Shown here: positions 38,481 to 42,475 of the stretch, one piece after another
Layout: every line of letters starts with the position of its first letter
Numbering within the stretch: position 1 is the stretch's first letter
DNA from: Chromatiaceae bacterium
GTDB lineage: Bacteria > Pseudomonadota > Gammaproteobacteria > Chromatiales > Chromatiaceae
Assembly (NCBI GenBank): GCA_003562815.1
Contig: PWTO01000094.1
Span: forward strand, 1-42,475
Reading direction: 5' to 3'
DNA length: 42,475 nucleotides
Notes under the pieces: generated by a model
Databases searched by the model: none
What the model saw: only the letters and a program-made list of their open reading frames with translations
What the model was told of the DNA's origin: nothing
Program-made: the position numbers and the translations under genes

Positions 38481-40262
38481 AGCCCAGACGAAGCGCAACA
38501 GTCCGATACAAACCACGGCATGGGTGTGCAGCTTGAGCGGTGAGCCGTAGATGGCTTGCAGCCGCTTGCGATAAACCGCCAGCTGGGCGTTAGCCTCGGC
38601 GATTCGGTTGGCGATCTCCGGGCGCGCGCGCAGTTGCTCGATCGGCATCTTGGCCAGGGTCTCGGTCTCGAGCCCGGGCAGGTCGGCGAGTTTTAGATGC
38701 TTGAACTCGATGACATGATCGAGAAAGCCATAGGGGCGCGCATCCGGGCGCACGATCATCGACAGATCACAGTAACCGCGTCCGACGGCGGTTTCCGAAT
38801 CCATGATGTAGCCCAAATCATCGAACAGCGTCACCAAAAAGGCGGTCTTGACCACCAGCTCGTTCGACCAGCGCAGGTCGCGATTGTCGAAGACCGGTAG
38901 AAAGCGCTGTTCGATGAATTCACAGACCGGCCCGATCTCGTCCTCGGCATAGAAGCCGTTGCAGACCGCGCGGCGTTCGCGGTCGAGATGAAAACCCGGC
39001 AGCAGCGACTCCTGAATGCGCTCCACATAGAGCTTGCGCACCACCAGATTCGGGATCACCAGTTGCAGGTGCCGCAGTTGCCCGCGCCCGCCGTAGGTCA
39101 GCACGCCGAAGAAGTAGAGCAGAGAGGCAAGAAAATCCTCGGTCTGCGGTGCGCGCAACATGCGCTCGACACCAAAACGCCGCTCCAGCTTTTCGACCGT
39201 CAGCGGGTCACCGCGATCCAGGGCCGCAGTCACGACGGATTGGCCATGGGGTAGTTGGGCAATATAGTCGATGCGATTGCGGTCCATCGCCAGATTGTTG
39301 TCGAGCATCTCTTCCGGATAGCGGCAAGACTTGGCCAGATGCTCAAAGAAGTAGAGCGCGAGCGTTGGGTTATAGATCTGCCCGCCCTCGGGTGTTAAGG
39401 AGAAGTTGTAGCCGTTGTAAAACGCCCGCATCAGGTCAAGCGCTTCCTTGGCTTGTGCGGCGGGCAGTCCGCACTCGGCGATGATTTGGTCAAGGACGAC
39501 CGCGATTTCAGACTCATGGAAGCCGCACAGATCCGCCAACTCGGGTTCGAGCGTGATGTCCTTGGCGACGTTATAGCCACTGGTGATATCCGCCATCACC
39601 ACCGGCGAGACCCCGGTGATGAAGACCCGGTCCAGCGCGCCCCCTTCGGCGGCCATCTTGACGACTTTGAACAGCGTCTTGATCACACCTTCGCCGCCGA
39701 CCAGTTCGTTGTAGCGCTGCTCGCCGCGATCGCGGCTGACCAGCACCTCGTTGGCAAAGTTGTCGTATTCGTCGATCAGCAAGTACAGAGAATGCGGGCT
39801 CTGACCCACGGCGGCGAGCAGGGATCGAAAAGAGGCTAGCGCATCGTCCTGAATCTCAACCCGACCGGGGAGTTGATCCCCATAGCGGGTGAGGGTCGCG
39901 GCAATTTCGCTATTGATATGCCGGTAAAGCGCTGCGCGGATGGCCTTGGCATCGCCGATGGGATCCACGGCAGAGAAGTTCCATTTCATGATGAAATAGC
40001 GATTGCGCCGCACGGTCGGCGCCCGACCGATGGCGAGATGGCCGAACAGCGTCTCAAACTCGTCAGCACGGGCGAGATCGTAATAATGCTCCAGCGTCGA
40101 CAGCCACAGCGTCTTACCAAAGCGCCGCGGGCGCAGTAGCAGGAGCTGCCGGCCGATCGTCTCCATGGTCTCGATACGGTCGGTGCGGTCGATGTAGAGC
40201 GCGCCGTCGTCGTGAATGGCGCGGAAGTTGGCGATGCCGTAAGGGAAGCACAGGCGGGTCAT
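38451..40262 (-). CDS. AAA-ATPase-like protein with C-terminal PD-(D/E)XK nuclease domain
   Basis: A 603-residue protein of the AAA-ATPase_like (PF09820) plus PDDEXK_9 (PF08011, DUF1703) architecture. The Walker A is RPRRFGKT (residues 44-51), a variant without the first Gly, typical of the family. Walker B is LYLLIDEYDNF (near residue 180). The middle has FITGVSPVVMADITSGYNVA and FYNGYNFS. The nuclease core appears as YCDLSMIV followed by HVIEFKHLK (Asp, then ExK) near residues 510-535. These proteins are abundant in some bacteria with no firm role; a link to mobile DNA or defence is speculation. It is on the strand opposite the men genes and convergent with menC. Confidence 0.85.
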   Translation of the reverse strand: MTRLCFPYGIANFRAIHDDGALYIDRTDRIETMETIGRQLLLLRPRRFGKTLWLSTLEHYYDLARADEFETLFGHLAIGRAPTVRRNRYFIMKWNFSAVDPIGDAKAIRAALYRHINSEIAATLTRYGDQLPGRVEIQDDALASFRSLLAAVGQSPHSLYLLIDEYDNFANEVLVSRDRGEQRYNELVGGEGVIKTLFKVVKMAAEGGALDRVFITGVSPVVMADITSGYNVAKDITLEPELADLCGFHESEIAVVLDQIIAECGLPAAQAKEALDLMRAFYNGYNFSLTPEGGQIYNPTLALYFFEHLAKSCRYPEEMLDNNLAMDRNRIDYIAQLPHGQSVVTAALDRGDPLTVEKLERRFGVERMLRAPQTEDFLASLLYFFGVLTYGGRGQLRHLQLVIPNLVVRKLYVERIQESLLPGFHLDRERRAVCNGFYAEDEIGPVCEFIEQRFLPVFDNRDLRWSNELVVKTAFLVTLFDDLGYIMDSETAVGRGYCDLSMIVRPDARPYGFLDHVIEFKHLKLADLPGLETETLAKMPIEQLRARPEIANRIAEANAQLAVYRKRLQAIYGSPLKLHTHAVVCIGLLRFVWASEPGRATAS

Positions 40263-40485
40263 GAGCGGGCGTTCTCTGATGCGGATGCCATCCGCTCAGG
40301 ATACCCAGCGGATCTGGGGTTTGCCCATCGGGTTTGGTGTCATTGAGGCAAGATGCGCCCGATCCGCCGCAGCGTCTACGAACGCGCTGGGGTGTTTCGC
40401 ACCGCCGATGGCCGCCACGGCAGTCGGACCTTAATCCGCTGCGGATCGATCCCTTCTCACGGCCATGGCCCCATGAGCCTCGCGA
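40263..40485. other. Gap between the two ATPase-nuclease genes
   Basis: A 15-base perfect palindrome GCGGATGCCATCCGC (40281-40295) lies about 19 bases upstream of the first ATPase-nuclease start and can be an operator or leader hairpin. A plus-strand open frame of 47 codons (40353-40496, MRPIRRSVYERAGVFR at the start) has a GAGG site but resembles nothing I know and overlaps the next gene; I do not call it a gene. Confidence 0.35.
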
Positions 40486-42060
40486 TCAGGCCCTAATCAC
40501 CTGAATGCACCGCCCATCCGGACTGAGCGCCTCGGCGACGCTGGTGCGCTCGGCGATCGGCGGCTGTCCGCTGCGGCGATCGAAGAGCACTAGCCAACCG
40601 CTGTTGAGTCCCAATCCAGCCAGATAGCCATCGAGCTGATCCAGGCCTCGCGCGAGCGGATCAGGCCGCCCATCGCGCCAGACCTTCAGCTCGATACCCA
40701 GCGTCACCGCGCCATAGCGCAGGCATAGATCCATGCGCCCGGCGCCGATGGCATATTCGCGCTCTAGGGTGCCGCCACCGTTGACCACCCGATGCAGAAA
40801 GGCCATCAGCACCAGGTGCGGGGCGATCTCGTGATAGGGCGCGCTTTTGAGCAGCGGCTCGCCATGCTGGCGCCAGAAGTCGAGAAAGGCGGCGAGTAGC
40901 GCCTCAAGATCAAGCCGGCCCTGGTCATCGAGCCAGGTCGGGCTGATCTGCGGCAGGGAATCCTGCGGGCCCAGTGCCAACATGCGCGGCAGCACCTCCC
41001 GATAGATCGGATTGGCGATCTCCAGGCCACCGCCAACCGCACGGCGTAGCAGTCCGAGATCGACCAGATAGTCGCGATCGTCCAAGGGCACGCTGTCGAG
41101 CGACTCACCGGCCAGCATCGGCTCGATGATGCGTCGCACCCGCTCCTCGCGCAGCTTATCGGCGAGCTGATCGAGATGGGTCACACGATTGAGGATGAGA
41201 TGCTCCTTGGCCGCGTCGATCATCGCCGCATCGATCGGTCGCGTGCGATCACGCCCCTCGGGCGAGCGAAAACAGGCCTGATAGGCCAGCGCGTTGACCA
41301 GCCAAGGTTGACCTTGGGTGAGTGTCCAGACCTGCTGCAGCGCCTCCGGAGTAAAGACTTGACTGGTCTCCTGGGTATGCTCTTGCAACAAGGTCCGGGT
41401 TTCCGCCTCGCTGAAATCGCCCAAGCGCAACGACTCGGCCTTGATGTTGAAGGCACTGCCGCCGGTGATCGGCGCCGCCTCGGAGCGGGCGTGGATGCGA
41501 TAGTCGCGCAGATCGCGCACGCCGCAGAGGATGACCGTGTTGGGGAAGGCCTGCGGACGCTGGGGATAGCCGGCGCGCAGTTGGCGCAGCAGGGCGATGA
41601 GGGTGTCGCCGATCAGGGCGTCGACTTCGTCGAGCAGCAGCACCAGGGGTTGCGAATCGGCGCCAGCCCAATATTCGAGCAATGCCACGAAGCGGTCGCC
41701 GGCGGCAATCTCGCGGCCCTCTGCTCTGCACCAGTCGCCTGGGCGCGCATCGTCGAGATACAACTTCGCCGCACGTCCAAGCGCGCTACAGACGATCGCC
41801 ATCCCTTGCTCGACCTGCTCGCGGGCGCTCTGGGCGCCTTCGATGTTGACGTACAGCGCACGATAACGGTCTTGCTGATTGAGATAAGCCATCAACGCCA
41901 GCAAGCAGGAGGTCTTGCCGGTCTGGCGCGGTGCGTGGAGTAGTAAGTATTTTTTCTGCTCGATCAGCGCGAGCACTTCCTCCAGATCCCAGCGCGTGAG
42001 TGGTGGTAGGAGGTAATGCTCACCGGCCCGCACCGGCCCCTCGGTATTGAAAAAGCGCAT
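40486..42060 (-). CDS. AAA ATPase (AAA_35-like) with C-terminal PD-(D/E)XK nuclease-like domain
   Basis: A 524-residue ATPase. The start MRFFNTEGPVRAGEHYLLPP (ATG 42058-42060) is typical of this family, so the longer open frame upstream is not used. Walker A is APRQTGKT (residues 43-50) and Walker B is LVLLLDEVDAL (near residue 140). A sensor-like ILCGVRDLRDYR follows, then a winged-helix-like region (YLVDLGLLRRAVGGG; ANPIYREVLPRM). The C-terminus has GAGRMDLCLRYGAVTLGIEL followed by KVW, fitting a PD-(D/E)XK core (Asp, then ExK). It is only distantly like the neighbouring ATPase-nuclease, so it is a second family, not a tandem copy. Function unknown. Confidence 0.82.
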   Translation of the reverse strand: MRFFNTEGPVRAGEHYLLPPLTRWDLEEVLALIEQKKYLLLHAPRQTGKTSCLLALMAYLNQQDRYRALYVNIEGAQSAREQVEQGMAIVCSALGRAAKLYLDDARPGDWCRAEGREIAAGDRFVALLEYWAGADSQPLVLLLDEVDALIGDTLIALLRQLRAGYPQRPQAFPNTVILCGVRDLRDYRIHARSEAAPITGGSAFNIKAESLRLGDFSEAETRTLLQEHTQETSQVFTPEALQQVWTLTQGQPWLVNALAYQACFRSPEGRDRTRPIDAAMIDAAKEHLILNRVTHLDQLADKLREERVRRIIEPMLAGESLDSVPLDDRDYLVDLGLLRRAVGGGLEIANPIYREVLPRMLALGPQDSLPQISPTWLDDQGRLDLEALLAAFLDFWRQHGEPLLKSAPYHEIAPHLVLMAFLHRVVNGGGTLEREYAIGAGRMDLCLRYGAVTLGIELKVWRDGRPDPLARGLDQLDGYLAGLGLNSGWLVLFDRRSGQPPIAERTSVAEALSPDGRCIQVIRA

Positions 42061-42076
42061 CGTCACACAGTTCCCA

Positions 42077-42112
42077 TTGACACTTGACACCGCCCGCGCG
42101 TCTAAGCATAGC
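42077..42112 (+). promoter_or_regulatory. Possible promoter of menH with doubled -35
   Basis: TTGACAC occurs twice in tandem (42077-42083 and 42084-42090), each containing a perfect -35 hexamer. The best -10 after a 17-base spacer is the weak CATAGC. It lies in the 161-base gap between the divergent ATPase gene and menH; the rest of the gap shows nothing. Confidence 0.3.
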
Positions 42113-42221
42113 ACTCCCCGCCGGCCCGGCGCGGTCAGACGCACCGCAGGCTGCGGGCTCAGGGCCGGCACCATCCCAGCCAGTCGGCTAGACTCAGCGG
42201 TAGGCGCTGCGAGCAGCGGGG

Positions 42222-42475
42222 GTGACCAAGGTGATCAAGCCAGTCGGGCCAGCACGAACATGTCTCAACGGCGCCGACCCCTGCGCTGCACTCGCCGAGC
42301 AAGGCTTTCGCGCGGTGCGCATCGGCGGCCTAGAGGCCGATCAGCCACTGCGGAGTCTGCTGCTGCATGGGTTCACCGGCTTGGCCGAGGATTGGCGTGA
42401 CTGCTGGCCGATGACAGTGCCGAGGTCGAAGCGAAAGCCAGAACCAGAACTGGAGACCGAGCCAGAGCCAGAGCC
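42222..42475 (+). CDS. menH: 2-succinyl-6-hydroxy-2,4-cyclohexadiene-1-carboxylate synthase (MenH), N-terminal part
   Basis: The frame starts at GTG 42222 (MTKVIKPVGPARTCLNGADP), with a GCGGGGG stretch just upstream, and runs off the window end after 84 codons. SLLLHGFTGLAEDWRDCW is the oxyanion-hole strand of MenH, the alpha/beta hydrolase that removes pyruvate from the MenD product. The N-terminus is about 40 residues longer than needed. Right after CWP comes a charged low-complexity stretch of Pro-Glu repeats (KPEPELETEPEPE), not expected in MenH; where it ends is outside the window. The catalytic Ser, Asp and His are not visible. Confidence 0.7.
   Translation, partial: MTKVIKPVGPARTCLNGADPCAALAEQGFRAVRIGGLEADQPLRSLLLHGFTGLAEDWRDCWPMTVPRSKRKPEPELETEPEPE

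Noticed and set aside
40353-40496. 47-codon plus-strand frame with a GAGG ribosome site
   Set aside because: No homology recognised, arginine-rich as expected from GC-rich non-coding DNA, and it overlaps the next gene end.

Overview
The window is about 42.5 kb of GC-rich, gene-dense chromosomal DNA from a gammaproteobacterium. The genes at the replication origin (gyrB, recF, dnaN, dnaA, rpmH, rnpA, yidD, yidC, mnmE) are in gammaproteobacterial order. The window also carries a trpDC-crp/vfr-osmC-speD-coq7 block like that of Pseudomonas and a classical menaquinone (men) cluster beside a ubiquinone gene. My best guess is a purple sulfur bacterium or relative (Chromatiaceae, Chromatiales). That is inference from gene content and protein style; no photosynthesis or sulfur gene lies in the window.

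Layout. 1-2117 (minus strand): start of ntrB/glnL, then glnA, each preceded by a sigma54-type promoter and an NtrC-type site. 2118-3263: a cation diffusion facilitator. 3399-7815 (plus): glyQ, glyS, gmhB, plsC. 7812-14288 (minus): gyrB, recF, dnaN and dnaA, read dnaA to gyrB. Two parS-like sites lie at and just beyond the recF 3' end, and a probable oriC with three perfect DnaA boxes lies between dnaA and dnaN. 14651-20426 (plus): rpmH, rnpA, yidD, yidC, mnmE, trpD, trpC. 20459-24898: crp/vfr (minus), an OsmC-like gene and speD (plus), coq7 and a GlcF-like Fe-S protein (minus), a thioredoxin-like [2Fe-2S] ferredoxin (plus). 24911-27707 (minus): a bcp peroxiredoxin followed by two glycosyltransferases. 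27930-29998 (minus): envZ and ompR.

30005-30321 has no protein gene but holds three inverted repeats and a strong plus-strand intrinsic terminator with no plus-strand gene just upstream; it is a candidate small RNA or an attenuated leader. Next on the plus strand come a membrane-anchored SOUL protein and an alpha/beta hydrolase, then menF, menD, menB, menA and menC. Two unrelated ATPase genes, each fused to a PD-(D/E)XK-like nuclease domain, lie on the opposite strand between menC and a menH that runs off the end. They look like an accessory insertion and are the least explained genes in the window.

How it fits together: nitrogen assimilation control (glnA-ntrB), replication initiation and segregation signals (DnaA boxes, parS), RNA and protein maturation (rnpA, yidC, mnmE, glyQS), envelope work (gmhB, plsC, glycosyltransferases, EnvZ/OmpR), tryptophan and polyamine synthesis, and two quinone pathways. 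The palindrome GCGATCGC occurs at least 13 times, far above chance. No tRNA, rRNA, CRISPR array or insertion sequence was recognised.
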